Shown here piece by piece: positions 42,786-52,007 of a stretch of 64,000 bases of DNA (position 1 is its first letter; the number at the start of each line of letters is the position of its first letter). The notes under the pieces were generated by a model that saw only the letters and a program-made list of their open reading frames with translations, was not told the DNA's origin and did not search any database. The position numbers were made by a program, and so were the translations under genes. This DNA is from Ideonella_A sakaiensis_A (GTDB lineage Bacteria > Pseudomonadota > Gammaproteobacteria > Burkholderiales > Burkholderiaceae_C), in assembly GCF_048320135.1 (NCBI RefSeq), contig NZ_CP182947.1:4092001-4156000 (forward strand), given 5' to 3'.

Positions 42786-43829
42786 TTACCGCGGCGGCCG
42801 GGCGCTGTTGACAGCTTCCGTAAAGGCGCGCAAGGTCTCGGTTCCGGGCTTGCCGCGCCCATCCAGGTCCTTCGCCCATTCGATGCCTGCGGTGGAGAAT
42901 CGATGCTGAAGATCACTCTTCTCCGCCGCGGAGAATCGAACAACGGAGGCGCCCGCCTGGCGTATCTTCTCGAGATCCGCTTGGGTGTTTTCATCCATCA
43001 GCGCGCAGGCCCGCCGCGTGGCTGCATCCCCCGCATCAAGCATGGCCTGCTGCACGTTCGACGGCAGTGATTTCCAGCGCGCCTCACTCATTGAATAGGT
43101 GAGCACCGCGCTCGCAAAGTTCTCGCCGGCAGTGACCGATTTGACCAAGGTGTGCAGGTTGTACGACACCGCCGCCGCATACGACACCACGACACCGTCG
43201 AGTGTGCCGCGCGACAGTGATTCGTAGATTTCGGGAGCCGCCATGCGAACCGGTACCGCGTTGAGCTTGCGAATTGCGCTGTCACTGGCCGCTCCGGTGG
43301 AGCGCAGCTTGCGTCCCGCGAGTTCCTTGACCGAATCGAATTTCTGCTTGAGCAGCACCTGGTAGGGAACACTGACGAGGGTGAACAACACACGGATTCC
43401 GTTTGGCGCATATTCCTTCTGCGCCAGGATGCCATCGCGCGCCAGCTTCCAATAGGCCAATGTGCCTTGACACGAACTCGCGAAGCCGCCCGGAAGTTCA
43501 GCCACTGCCGACAACGGCATCTTTTCGGAGCTGTAGGACGGCATCACCGATCCAATGTCGACGACCCCGGAAACGGTCAGCGCGAGCAGATCCTTCGCCT
43601 TGCCCAGCTGTTCGGATGGATAGTGCTCGAAACTGACCTGCCCGTTGGTTGCGCGTCCAACGGCGTCCATGAAGTACTTGGCCGCAGGCTCCGAGAAATA
43701 GTGACCGGAAGCTGGAAACGAATCCGCCACGCGCAGCACAATCTTCTCCTGCGCCTGACTGCCGCCTGCCGACAGCAGCGCGAGTGTCGTCAATGTGGTG
43801 GCGGTGAGTCTCGTGAAAGCAGCTGGCAT
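42786..43829 (-). CDS. TRAP transporter substrate-binding protein, DctP family
   Basis: A 347-residue receptor with AAGGAGAT before ATG 43829 and a signal peptide of about 28 residues ending GSQA-QEK. DctP landmarks: VLRVADSFPASGHYF, YPSEQLGKAKDLLAL, and YESLSRGTLDGVVVSY. It is the third of three related receptors in this TRAP cluster (others at 43966-45003 and 47033-48067), which share one DctQM permease pair. It is downstream of the permeases, next to the nitronate-monooxygenase-like gene. Confidence 0.87.
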   Translation of the reverse strand: MPAAFTRLTATTLTTLALLSAGGSQAQEKIVLRVADSFPASGHYFSEPAAKYFMDAVGRATNGQVSFEHYPSEQLGKAKDLLALTVSGVVDIGSVMPSYSSEKMPLSAVAELPGGFASSCQGTLAYWKLARDGILAQKEYAPNGIRVLFTLVSVPYQVLLKQKFDSVKELAGRKLRSTGAASDSAIRKLNAVPVRMAAPEIYESLSRGTLDGVVVSYAAAVSYNLHTLVKSVTAGENFASAVLTYSMSEARWKSLPSNVQQAMLDAGDAATRRACALMDENTQADLEKIRQAGASVVRFSAAEKSDLQHRFSTAGIEWAKDLDGRGKPGTETLRAFTEAVNSARPPR

Positions 43830-43965
43830 GGCTATCTCCTTGAAGGGTCGTCGTGCCGCAGGTCGAGTCGTCTGGGGATCCCGCCGCCTTCTGCGCACCT
43901 GTCGAATCGGACCGTATGCGCGCAACCTGAATCGGTTGGCGAATGCGTCACCTGGCGTCTCACTC

Positions 43966-45003
43966 TCAGCGTCCCTTACGCAAGGCTGCATCGAAAGCCT
44001 CGAGTACCTGGGTTCCCGGCTTGTTTCGCTTGTCCAGGCCCTCGGCCCATTCCGTGCCGACTGTCTTCATCAGCGATTGCAGTTCGACTCGTTCGGATGA
44101 CGGCAGAGTCACCATGGTGATACCCGCGCGTTTCAAGCTCTCCACTGTATCGACGGCTTGGTTGTCGACCCGTGTGCAAGCGCGCCGGGTGGCATCTTCT
44201 CCGACGGCCAGCATGACCTGTTGCACGTTGTCGGGCAGCTTGTTGAAACGGGCCTCGCTGATGACGTAGTTGATGACCACATTGCCGAAGTTTTCGTCGG
44301 CAGTTGAATACCGCACCAGCTTCTGCAGGCCGTACGTGGCCAGTCCATTGAGTGGCCAGACGATCGCGTCGATGGTACCCCGCGACAGGGATTCATAGAC
44401 CTCCGGCGCGGCCATGCGAATCGGCACTCCCTTGACGCGGACCGCCGCCAAATCCTTGGCGCCCCCAGCCGTACGGATCTTCAACCCCGCGAAGTCCTTC
44501 AGCGAAGAGAACTCCTTCTTCGTCAGGAGCTGGTAGGGGGAGAGCATCGAGCTGAACAAGACCCTGACGCCGTTCGGCGCGAATTCTTCCTTGGCCAGGA
44601 TGCCTTCCTTGGCGAGCTGTGAGTAGGCCCGCACACCGGCGCACGACGTGCTGAAGGCTCCTGGCAGCTCGGCCACAGTGGACAAGGGCATCTTGTCGGA
44701 AACAAGCGACGGCAGGACGGCCGTGATATCCGCGACACCGGACTGCGCCAGCGACAAACTGTCTTTTGCCTTGCCGAGTTGTTCCGCCGGATAGTGCTGA
44801 AACTGCACCTGATTGTCGGTTTGCCGCGTGACCTGCTCCATCCAGTAACGGGTTGCTCCTTCGACGGTCGGGTGACCGGTGGCAGGGAAATGGTCTGCGA
44901 CGCGGAGCATGATCTTCGTGTCCTGAGCGGCAGCAATTGTTCCGGTCAGGCACGCAATGGCGATCATGGTCCCGTGCCAGGGAATGGATTTGCCTGCGTA
45001 CAT
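43966..45003 (-). CDS. TRAP transporter substrate-binding protein, DctP family
   Basis: A 345-residue receptor when started at ATG 45003; GAGGAG six bases upstream favours this over the ATG at 45009. A signal peptide ends near IAAA-QDT. It keeps MLRVADHFPATGHPT, YPAEQLGKAKDSLSL and YESLSRGTIDAIVWP, close to the adjacent receptors, suggesting tandem duplication. Conserved residues around DLAAVRVKGVPIRMA probably include the ligand arginine. Ligand unknown. Confidence 0.87.
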   Translation of the reverse strand: MYAGKSIPWHGTMIAIACLTGTIAAAQDTKIMLRVADHFPATGHPTVEGATRYWMEQVTRQTDNQVQFQHYPAEQLGKAKDSLSLAQSGVADITAVLPSLVSDKMPLSTVAELPGAFSTSCAGVRAYSQLAKEGILAKEEFAPNGVRVLFSSMLSPYQLLTKKEFSSLKDFAGLKIRTAGGAKDLAAVRVKGVPIRMAAPEVYESLSRGTIDAIVWPLNGLATYGLQKLVRYSTADENFGNVVINYVISEARFNKLPDNVQQVMLAVGEDATRRACTRVDNQAVDTVESLKRAGITMVTLPSSERVELQSLMKTVGTEWAEGLDKRNKPGTQVLEAFDAALRKGR

Positions 45004-45126
45004 CTTCATCTCCTCGGTTGCGATCCAATATCAGGATCCTGCAAGAACTGTCTTTGTAGTCCGGGATCACTGCCGGGCAAGGCACTCATGCCTCGCGCGC
45101 TGCAAGCGCTCGGCGACGGGCTGGTC

Positions 45127-46419
45127 TCAGCCCGCCTGCATCGTCTGTGGCAGCCACAAGATGATCTGCGGGAACAGGCAGAACAGTCCGATCACGATCA
45201 GGTGCGCCACCACATGGGGGGCGACTCCACGAAAGACTTCGGCAAGCGGGCGCCCGGTATAGCGCGAGACGACAAAGACGTTAAGGCCGACCGGCGGCGT
45301 CACCATGCCGATCTCGGCGGTGACGATGACCACCACACCGAACCAGACCGGGTCGAAGCCCAGCTTCTGGATGAGCGGCATGATCACCGGCACTGTAAGT
45401 ATCAGTATCGCGACTTGGTCCATGAAGCACCCCAGCACCAGGTACATCAGCAGGATGACCCCCATGATGACCCAGCGGTCGACCGGCCAGCCACCGACCG
45501 CTGCGACGAGCTGCTGCGTCGTTTGGGTGATGGTGAAGAAATAGCCGAAGATGTGGGCACCCAGGATGATCATGATGATCATGCAAGTCGTCTGGGCCGC
45601 GCGCAACAGTGCGTGCCGGGTCGCCGAGAAGTCGGCCTTGCCCTTTAGAAGCGCAATGAGAAAGGCGCCGAAGGCGCCGATACCAGCTGCTTCGGTCGGC
45701 GTGGCGACACCCAGATAGATGATGCCGGTGACCGCCATGAAAAGCACGAGCATGGGCCATACCGGCAGCAGCGAAGCGAGTTTGTCAACCATGCTGTGCG
45801 ATTGGCCCCGCGGAGCGCGGGTCGGGTCTCGCCAGACCAGGAACAGGACCGTGCTACTGATCGCCAGCATCACCAGCAATCCCGGAATGATGCCGCCGAT
45901 CAGCAAGGCACCAATGCTGACGTCAGCGATGATCCCGAACAAGACAAGGGCGATGCTGGGCGGAATCAGCATTGCCAGCGTGCCCGAGATCGCGACCACT
46001 CCGCAGGCCAGCTTGGGTTCGTAGCCTGCTTTCAGCATTGCCGGAATGCTGGTCGAGGCCAAGGTGGCTGCCGAGGCCGTCGATGAGCCCGAAATGGCGC
46101 CGAAGCCGGCGCCGGCAAATGCGGTGGCAATGCCCAGGCCGCCCGGCACTCGGCCAACCCAGGTGGCTGCGGTCTTGAACAGGGAATCGGCCACTCCGCT
46201 GATGATCACGAATTCGGCCATCAGAAGGAACATTGGTATCGTGATCAGCTCATAGGAGCTGGCGGCAGACAACGGTGCGGTATCCAGGATGCCGAGCAAC
46301 ATGCTCGGGCCGCCCAGCGCATAGAGGCCAGCCGCGCCGGCGATGGCCAGGGCGAACCCGACCGGTGTGCCGATGGCCAGCAGGCCGAGCAGGAACAATG
46401 TGATGATGGTTGCGAGCAT
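45127..46419 (-). CDS. dctM: TRAP transporter large permease, DctM family
   Basis: A 430-residue polytopic membrane protein with about 12 hydrophobic segments and DctM hallmarks: GFGAISGSSTASAATL, VVAISGTLAMLIPPSIALVL and MVTPPVGLNVFVVSRYTG. It starts one base after the DctQ gene ends and is followed by two receptor genes. It is the ion-coupled transport subunit used by up to three receptors of this cluster. Confidence 0.9.
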   Translation of the reverse strand: MLATIITLFLLGLLAIGTPVGFALAIAGAAGLYALGGPSMLLGILDTAPLSAASSYELITIPMFLLMAEFVIISGVADSLFKTAATWVGRVPGGLGIATAFAGAGFGAISGSSTASAATLASTSIPAMLKAGYEPKLACGVVAISGTLAMLIPPSIALVLFGIIADVSIGALLIGGIIPGLLVMLAISSTVLFLVWRDPTRAPRGQSHSMVDKLASLLPVWPMLVLFMAVTGIIYLGVATPTEAAGIGAFGAFLIALLKGKADFSATRHALLRAAQTTCMIIMIILGAHIFGYFFTITQTTQQLVAAVGGWPVDRWVIMGVILLMYLVLGCFMDQVAILILTVPVIMPLIQKLGFDPVWFGVVVIVTAEIGMVTPPVGLNVFVVSRYTGRPLAEVFRGVAPHVVAHLIVIGLFCLFPQIILWLPQTMQAG

Positions 46420-46420
46420 T

Positions 46421-46981
46421 TCAGCTTTCGGTGCTCAAGGGCCGACCCGCGTCATTGCTCTCGCCGACCGCAGTTGCGGATCGATTGGCGATTGCGACCG
46501 CCAATGCCCAGACTGAAAACAGCAGGCGCAGCAGCAGCAGCGCCGTTCCGATTGGCACGAATACAGCGGTCAGCCAGGTCGGCCAGGGTATCGGCCCGGC
46601 AATCACCGCCTGGGTCTGCCAACTGTCCATGACCTTGCTGCTGCCTTGGTAGAAGATGGCCAACATGACGAGTGCCGTCAGCAGATTGCCTATCAGTTCC
46701 ATCGCGTGGCGGGCGGGTGGTGAAACACGTCCCAGCAGAATGTCGACCCGCACATGATGGCGATCGCGCTGGGTGACCGATAGCGCCAGGAAAAACAGGG
46801 CGACCATCAGATACAGCGAGATCAGGTCATAGGACCAGCCCAGCGGAGAATTCAGGAGATAGCGCATCCCGACATCCACGAAGACGGTGACCATGATGGC
46901 AAACAGGCAGGCGGACGCAGCCCACCCGCAGACGGTCTCAAGCGCGGAAATGAAGCGGTGGGTCGACTGGAGTGGTTTCAT
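46421..46981 (-). CDS. dctQ: TRAP transporter small permease, DctQ family
   Basis: A 186-residue protein with four hydrophobic segments. VFVDVGMRYLLNSPLGWSYD and ALSVTQRDRHHVRVDILLGR match the DctQ pattern of a periplasmic loop and a basic cytoplasmic stretch. It lies between a receptor gene (52 bases upstream) and DctM. Standard partner of DctM. Confidence 0.87.
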   Translation of the reverse strand: MKPLQSTHRFISALETVCGWAASACLFAIMVTVFVDVGMRYLLNSPLGWSYDLISLYLMVALFFLALSVTQRDRHHVRVDILLGRVSPPARHAMELIGNLLTALVMLAIFYQGSSKVMDSWQTQAVIAGPIPWPTWLTAVFVPIGTALLLLRLLFSVWALAVAIANRSATAVGESNDAGRPLSTES

Positions 46982-47032
46982 GCGTCAACTGGAAAGTAGG
47001 CGTACGAGACACCGTGAGGGCTGCCCCGGTCT

Positions 47033-48067
47033 TCACCGTGCGTCGCGCGCCTCGCGCACGGCCCGGAGAACTTCGCTGCCGGGCTTGCCGCGTTTGTCGA
47101 CTTCCGCCGCCCAGTCGCGCGCCACGTCCGCCAGCAAGGCATCGACCTGCGCCTTGTCCGCATCCGACCAGCGCACCAGAGTCACGCCTTTGGCTTTGAG
47201 TTTTTCCAGGTCATTGGCCTCTTCCTTGTCCATTCCTGCACATAGGTTGGCCCCGGCCTCGACCCCTGCCTCGGTCATGACTTTCTGCACGTGTTCCGGC
47301 AATTGCTTCCAGCGCTTGTCGTTAATGATGAAGATCGCTGCCGCTGCACCGAATCCTGTACCGACTGTGGCGTACTTAACCGGTATGTTGTAGTTGACGG
47401 TTACACCGTACGAAAAGATGGCCCCGTCCAGCGTGCCGCGGCTGATCGCCTCAAAGGCATCGGGGGATGACATCCTGACCCCGGTACCCTTCAGCCGGCG
47501 AACGCTTAGCTCCATCGCACCGCCGAGGACACGCAATTTCATGCCCTCGATGTCTTCCGGCCCATCGATCTTGCGTTTGGCGGAGACCAGCTGATATGGT
47601 GGATACACGGTCGCGAAGAGCACGCGCACACCGTTCGGGCCGTATTCCTGCTGTCCCAGAATGCCATCCGGCTTGGCGAGTCTCGAGAAGGCCCGGGATC
47701 CCTTGCAGGAACTGTCAAACATGCCTGGAATTTCCAGCGCTGCGGTGAGCGGCATCTTGTCTGAGGCGTATGATGGCGCAAACAACGCAACATCGGCAAC
47801 GCCGTTTTGTACCAACGAAAGCAGGTCCTTGGCTTTGCCCAGCTGCTCGGCCGGATAGTATTCAAACTGGACTTCCCCGTTGGTCGCTTTTGTGACCTGC
47901 TCCATCCACGGCTTGATGGCATATCGCGGGAGAAAATGACCCTGCGGGAACTGGTCGGCGACCCTGAGCACCAGTTTCTTTTCCTGGCTGGCAACCGGCC
48001 CGGAAGCCAACGTCGTGGCTGCAACCAGCGTGCTGGCGAGAATTCTCAATATGATGGATCGAGGCAT
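47033..48067 (-). CDS. TRAP transporter substrate-binding protein, DctP family
   Basis: A 344-residue receptor, the first gene of the TRAP operon, with GGAGAACAC before the ATG and a signal peptide ending near GPVAS-QEK. Landmarks: VLRVADQFPQGHFLP, YYPAEQLGKAKDLLSL and FEAISRGTLDGAIFSY. Operator-like copy C lies about 90 bases upstream of its start, so the run from here through the CoA-transferase at 38257 may be one regulated transcription unit. Confidence 0.88.
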   Translation of the reverse strand: MPRSIILRILASTLVAATTLASGPVASQEKKLVLRVADQFPQGHFLPRYAIKPWMEQVTKATNGEVQFEYYPAEQLGKAKDLLSLVQNGVADVALFAPSYASDKMPLTAALEIPGMFDSSCKGSRAFSRLAKPDGILGQQEYGPNGVRVLFATVYPPYQLVSAKRKIDGPEDIEGMKLRVLGGAMELSVRRLKGTGVRMSSPDAFEAISRGTLDGAIFSYGVTVNYNIPVKYATVGTGFGAAAAIFIINDKRWKQLPEHVQKVMTEAGVEAGANLCAGMDKEEANDLEKLKAKGVTLVRWSDADKAQVDALLADVARDWAAEVDKRGKPGSEVLRAVREARDAR

Positions 48068-48157
48068 GTGTTCTCCAGGCGGTTGAACATTTTGTGAGCG
48101 GCGAAGTGGACTTTGCTCGACCGGCGCTCAAAGGCGGCAGAATCAAAGAGAGATTAC

Positions 48158-48175
48158 CGCACAAGCGTTAGTTAG
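48158..48175. promoter_or_regulatory. Operator-like motif, copy C
   Basis: CGCAC-AAGC-GTTAG-TTAG, followed by TCTAG, about 90 bases upstream of the TRAP receptor gene that begins at 48067 on the minus strand. The right half GTTAGTTAG is the same as in copy D; the left half matches only at the C and AC positions. Confidence 0.5.
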
Positions 48176-48520
48176 TCTAGAGGGTTTCTCTTCAGCGTAT
48201 GCAGATCCATGCGACGACGTGCCGCCCCTCCGAAGGTCATTAGAGTTGAGCAGGCGGCTCAAGTCGTCATCAGTCGAGAACAGGTAGTCTTGCAGGTCTT
48301 TCTAGCAGGTGGTCCATTTCGCCGGGCCATATCATCGCCGCGAGGATGGCTGGCTTGCGCCCCGACGCCGCCCGGCGTGGTGACCCTGATCGCCGCAGCA
48401 ATTTTCAGCGCGGCGGGAAGCAACTGATCCTTCGCCACGGGAGTTGCGGATTCGGCGAGTTCACTTGGCTGGTTCCTTGGAGGCTTGTTCTGAGGTCTGC
48501 GGATGGCCGTTCCCGCCTGC
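48176..48520. other. Gene-poor gap between TRAP and ABC transporter operons
   Basis: About 345 bases between operator copy C and the end of the LivF-type gene, with no convincing gene. On the minus strand, around 48350-48460, a stretch reading PVAKDQLLPAALKIAAAI resembles the region of crotonases just after the active site and could be a decayed hydratase fragment. The rest does not support the idea clearly. Confidence 0.3.
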
Positions 48521-49231
48521 CTACAAGCCGAGATAGAGCTCGCGAATATGCGGATCATCGCGCAGCGCGCTGGCGGCGCCGGACAGCGCGATGGCGCCGT
48601 TCTCGAGCACATAGGCGCGGTCAGCAAATTCAAGTGCCGTGTGCACGTCCTGTTCGACGAGCAAGATGGTAAGGCCGGCGAGTTTGAGTTTGCCGAGCGC
48701 AACGTAAAGTTCGTCGACGATCACCGGTGCCAGCCCCAGCGATGGTTCGTCGAGCATGACGAGCTTGGGCCGTGACATGAGCGCGCGGCCGATGGCCAGC
48801 ATCTGTTGCTGGCCGCCGGACAGCGAGCCCGCAGCGGCGCTGGCCTTGTCGCGCAGCATCGGGAACAGGTCCAACACTTCGTCGAGCGCATCCATCCGCG
48901 CTGCGCGGCTGGGCAGTGGCGTACCCCCGACCATCAGGTTCTCCTGCACGCTGAGCTGTGCGAATACATGGCGGGCCTCGGGAACGTGGGCAAGTCCAAG
49001 TAGCGGAATGGAATGCGCCTGCCGTCCCGCGAGCGATTCCTGCTCGAACTTCAGCTGCCCGGTGCGGGCTTCGACGAGTCCGGAAATTGTGCGCAGAAGG
49101 GTCGATTTGCCGGCACCGTTCGGCCCCAGCACCGTCACCGCCTCTCCAGACTGGACACTCAACGAAATGCCATGCAACACCTCGAGGCTTCCGTAACCGG
49201 CGCGCAGGTCTTCAACGAGCAGCAGGCTCAT
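48521..49231 (-). CDS. livF: ABC transporter ATP-binding protein, LivF family
   Basis: A 236-residue ATPase of the branched-chain amino acid (HAAT) type. Walker A is GPNGAGKST, the signature LSGGQQQMLAIGRAL, Walker B KLVMLDEPSLGLAP, and the H-loop position is VEQDVHTAL as usual for LivF. It energises the LivH/LivM-type permease encoded upstream. It is the last gene of the ABC operon, 97 bases after the fused permease/ATPase gene. HAAT transporters also carry amides, urea, aromatic acids and other carboxylates, so the ligand is open. Confidence 0.9.
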   Translation of the reverse strand: MSLLLVEDLRAGYGSLEVLHGISLSVQSGEAVTVLGPNGAGKSTLLRTISGLVEARTGQLKFEQESLAGRQAHSIPLLGLAHVPEARHVFAQLSVQENLMVGGTPLPSRAARMDALDEVLDLFPMLRDKASAAAGSLSGGQQQMLAIGRALMSRPKLVMLDEPSLGLAPVIVDELYVALGKLKLAGLTILLVEQDVHTALEFADRAYVLENGAIALSGAASALRDDPHIRELYLGL

Positions 49232-49328
49232 GGTTGTACCTCGTGGATGCGCATTCCGGAATGCTCGATTGACGCCGCACGCTGTAGCACCAAGCGGGGA
49301 TGAATTCTCTCGGGTGGTGGCGCAGAAC

Positions 49329-51113
49329 TCATGGCCGCTTCGCCCGGGATCCGAGGTATGCGCGGATCACCTGCGGATCGCTTGCCACCAGTCCTGGCTC
49401 GCCGGTGGCGATGACATTGCCGGCATCGAGCACAACGAGCCGGTCACAAACGCTCATCACCGCGCGCATTACATGCTCGATCAGCACAATCGTCAGGCCA
49501 TCGTCGCGCAGCCCGCGCAACAGGCGTAGCGCCTGATCGGTCTCGCGCGGGGTCAGACCTGCCATTGATTCGTCAAGCAGCAGAACGGTGGGCTCGGTGG
49601 CCAGTGCGCGCGCGATCTCGAGCCGGCGTTGTTCAGCCAGCGTGATATCGGCGCACAGGGAAGTACGTCGCGGCCACAGACCGGTGCGAACAAGTACGGC
49701 GTCGGCGATGCGCTGCGCTGTTGAGATGTCATGGCGCACCAGGGCCGCAGTGAGCACCGTGTCGAAGACGGTCAACGTCGGAAACGCCTGCGTGATCTGG
49801 AAGGTGCGAGCAATGCCGCGGCGGCAAACCAGATGAGGCGCGAGGCCGTCAATGCGCCCGCCAGCGTAGAAGAGCTGCCCAGTGCTCGGCGCCTGGAATC
49901 CGGACAGGATCGAGAACAACGTCGTCTTGCCGGCCCCATTGGGACCGATCACGCCGAGGATCTCGCCGGCCTGCACAGTGAACGAGACATCTTGAAGTGC
50001 CTGCAGTCCGCCGAAGCGCTTGCAGACCCCGGCGACTTCGATCAGCGTCCCCTGCTGTTGCGCGATTTTACCCAGCGTCGCGGCTGCGCGTGGGCCGGCT
50101 GGCGGCTCGGCCAGCATTGCGTTCGGCGCAGCCGGTCTGCGCAACACGAACAGTTTGCGCAGACCGCCCACGACACCACCTGGCCAAAGCAGAATCACCG
50201 CCACCAGTGCGGCACCGTAGAAGAACTGATGCATCGTAGCACCCGAACTACCGCCGAGACTCAGGCGCAGCACTTCGCCCAGTGGCACCAACAGCAGCGG
50301 CCCGACGATCGGACCAAGCTGTGTGCCTGCGCCGCCGACAACCGCAAAAAGCAGGATCTGGATCGCGACGTCCAACCCCAGGACTGAATGCGGGTCAATG
50401 TAGCCGATCTGCTGCGCGTAGAACGTGCCGGCCATGGCCGAGGCGAATGCGCTGAGGGCCAGCGCTTCCTGCTTGACGCGGAACAGATTGATACCGGCGG
50501 CCGCTGCCGCGTCTTCATTGTCGCGGGCGGCGCGCCAAAAATAGCCTCGCCGGCTCTGAAACAACAGTCCGACGACCAGTACGACGACGCTGGCGAACAG
50601 CGCGATGACGATCAGGTAATCCGCCGGATCGTCGAAGCGCATGTTTGCGAGCGACGCCGGTGCATTGATAAACATCCCTGCCGTCCCCCCCAGCGGCTTG
50701 ATGCCACTGGCGGTGAACTGCAAAACGAAGGCCAGAGTCATTGTCAACAGCGCGAAGACAAGGTGGCTGAGTCGCCAACGAAATGGCAGGTAACCGGCGC
50801 ACCACCCGGCTGCTGCTGCCAGGATCCCTCCGACCAGCATGCCGAGCCAGGGGTTCCATCCGAACTGCGCGCCGAGCCAGGTCGAAGTGTAGGCTCCGAT
50901 GCCAAAGAACGCGGCATTGCCGAAAGAAATCTGCCCCACCATGCCGCCGACCGCGTTCCATGCCACGCAAAGATGAATCCACATCAGCATCGTGGTGGCG
51001 ACACTGATCCAGTAGGGATTACGGGTCAGCAGGACCACGCCAGCCGCAACCCAGACCAAGGCAAGCGAGAGCGCTGTCTCGATCCGCCGCGCTCGGCGGC
51101 CAGGAAGGTTCAC
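49329..51113 (-). CDS. Fused LivM permease - LivG ATPase
   Basis: A 594-residue fusion. Residues 1-330 are a LivM permease with about ten membrane segments (GQISFGNAAFFGIGAYTS; RDNEDAAAAAGINLFRVK). After a linker, residues from about 360 are a LivG ATPase with Walker A GPNGAGKTT and the LivG-type RTFQITQAFPTLTV. The signature reads ITLAEQRRLEIARAL, without the Gly usual in LSYGxQ, and Walker B is VLLLDESMAGL with Ser for Pro. LivM-LivG fusions occur in proteobacteria; the altered signature is unusual. It overlaps the LivH gene by 4 bases. Confidence 0.88.
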   Translation of the reverse strand: MNLPGRRARRIETALSLALVWVAAGVVLLTRNPYWISVATTMLMWIHLCVAWNAVGGMVGQISFGNAAFFGIGAYTSTWLGAQFGWNPWLGMLVGGILAAAAGWCAGYLPFRWRLSHLVFALLTMTLAFVLQFTASGIKPLGGTAGMFINAPASLANMRFDDPADYLIVIALFASVVVLVVGLLFQSRRGYFWRAARDNEDAAAAAGINLFRVKQEALALSAFASAMAGTFYAQQIGYIDPHSVLGLDVAIQILLFAVVGGAGTQLGPIVGPLLLVPLGEVLRLSLGGSSGATMHQFFYGAALVAVILLWPGGVVGGLRKLFVLRRPAAPNAMLAEPPAGPRAAATLGKIAQQQGTLIEVAGVCKRFGGLQALQDVSFTVQAGEILGVIGPNGAGKTTLFSILSGFQAPSTGQLFYAGGRIDGLAPHLVCRRGIARTFQITQAFPTLTVFDTVLTAALVRHDISTAQRIADAVLVRTGLWPRRTSLCADITLAEQRRLEIARALATEPTVLLLDESMAGLTPRETDQALRLLRGLRDDGLTIVLIEHVMRAVMSVCDRLVVLDAGNVIATGEPGLVASDPQVIRAYLGSRAKRP

Positions 51114-51985
51114 GCGATGCTCCCTTTGCCGAACAGCCCGCGCGGACGGAACAGCAAGGCCATTCCAAACAGGATATAGATCACCGCCGGAGCCAGCGCG
51201 CTGTCGAACGCTGCGCTGGCCAGCGACTCGGCCAACCCGATCAGCATTGCGCCGACGAAGGTGCCTTTCAGATCACCGAGGCCGCCCAGCACGACGATCA
51301 GCAGGGAGAGGATGCTGAACTGCACGCCGGTGTGTGGCGTGACGTGGAAGAAGGTCATCAGGCTGCCGGCGGCGATCGCCAGCACCGCGATACTGGCAGC
51401 GAACACGGCCTTCTGCACGCGCGGCACGGCCACACCGCATAGTTGCGCCATCACCGGATCCTGCGCTGTGGCGCGGATGCGGTATCCGGTTTCGGTGCGT
51501 GTCAGGAACCAGCCGACGAAAGCACAACTGCATACCGCGACTACGAACGCCGTGAATAGCGGCACACCAATGACGATGCCACCTATCGACCAAGTGCTGT
51601 TCTCGAATTCGGTATGCACGATCATCAGGTCCGCGCCAAATATCATCAGTGCTGCGCTCTGGATCATGAACGAGATGCCGATCGTGAGTTGGGCCTGCAT
51701 CAGTACGCTGGAGGCGAGTAGCGGTCGGATGAAAGCGACGAACATTGCCCAGCCCAGCGCCCCCATCAACGGCACCAGCACCAAGGCTGACACATACGGA
51801 TGGAGTCCGAATGCATTGTTCAGAAGCACCGTGCCGTACATCGCGATGAGTAAAAGGTCGCCGTGTGCGAAGTTCAACACCCGCATTACGCCGAAAATGA
51901 GCGCCAACGAAAGCGCAATCAACGCGTAGATGCCACCGAGCAGCAACCCGGAGGCAGCGGCCTGCAGCAGGAGTTCGAGCGTCAC
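51110..51985 (-). CDS. livH: ABC transporter permease, LivH family
   Basis: A 291-residue permease started at GTG 51985, giving the typical N-terminus LELLLQAAASGLLLGGIYAL and GGAAA-like GGAAAATTC upstream; a longer N-terminal extension lacks membrane character and would overlap the receptor gene. FGVMRVLNFAHGDLLLIAMY and VLGGLGDLKGTFVGAMLIG are LivH hallmarks. It pairs with the LivM half of the following fusion protein. Confidence 0.88.
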   Translation of the reverse strand: MTLELLLQAAASGLLLGGIYALIALSLALIFGVMRVLNFAHGDLLLIAMYGTVLLNNAFGLHPYVSALVLVPLMGALGWAMFVAFIRPLLASSVLMQAQLTIGISFMIQSAALMIFGADLMIVHTEFENSTWSIGGIVIGVPLFTAFVVAVCSCAFVGWFLTRTETGYRIRATAQDPVMAQLCGVAVPRVQKAVFAASIAVLAIAAGSLMTFFHVTPHTGVQFSILSLLIVVLGGLGDLKGTFVGAMLIGLAESLASAAFDSALAPAVIYILFGMALLFRPRGLFGKGSIA

Positions 51986-52007
51986 CCGAATTTTCCAGTC
52001 GCGCGAC

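Noticed and set aside
48350..48462. Possible hydratase fragment (PVAKDQLLPAALKIAAAI)
   Set aside because: Only one short stretch resembles a crotonase; flanking residues do not, so it is mentioned in the gap entry but not called a pseudogene.
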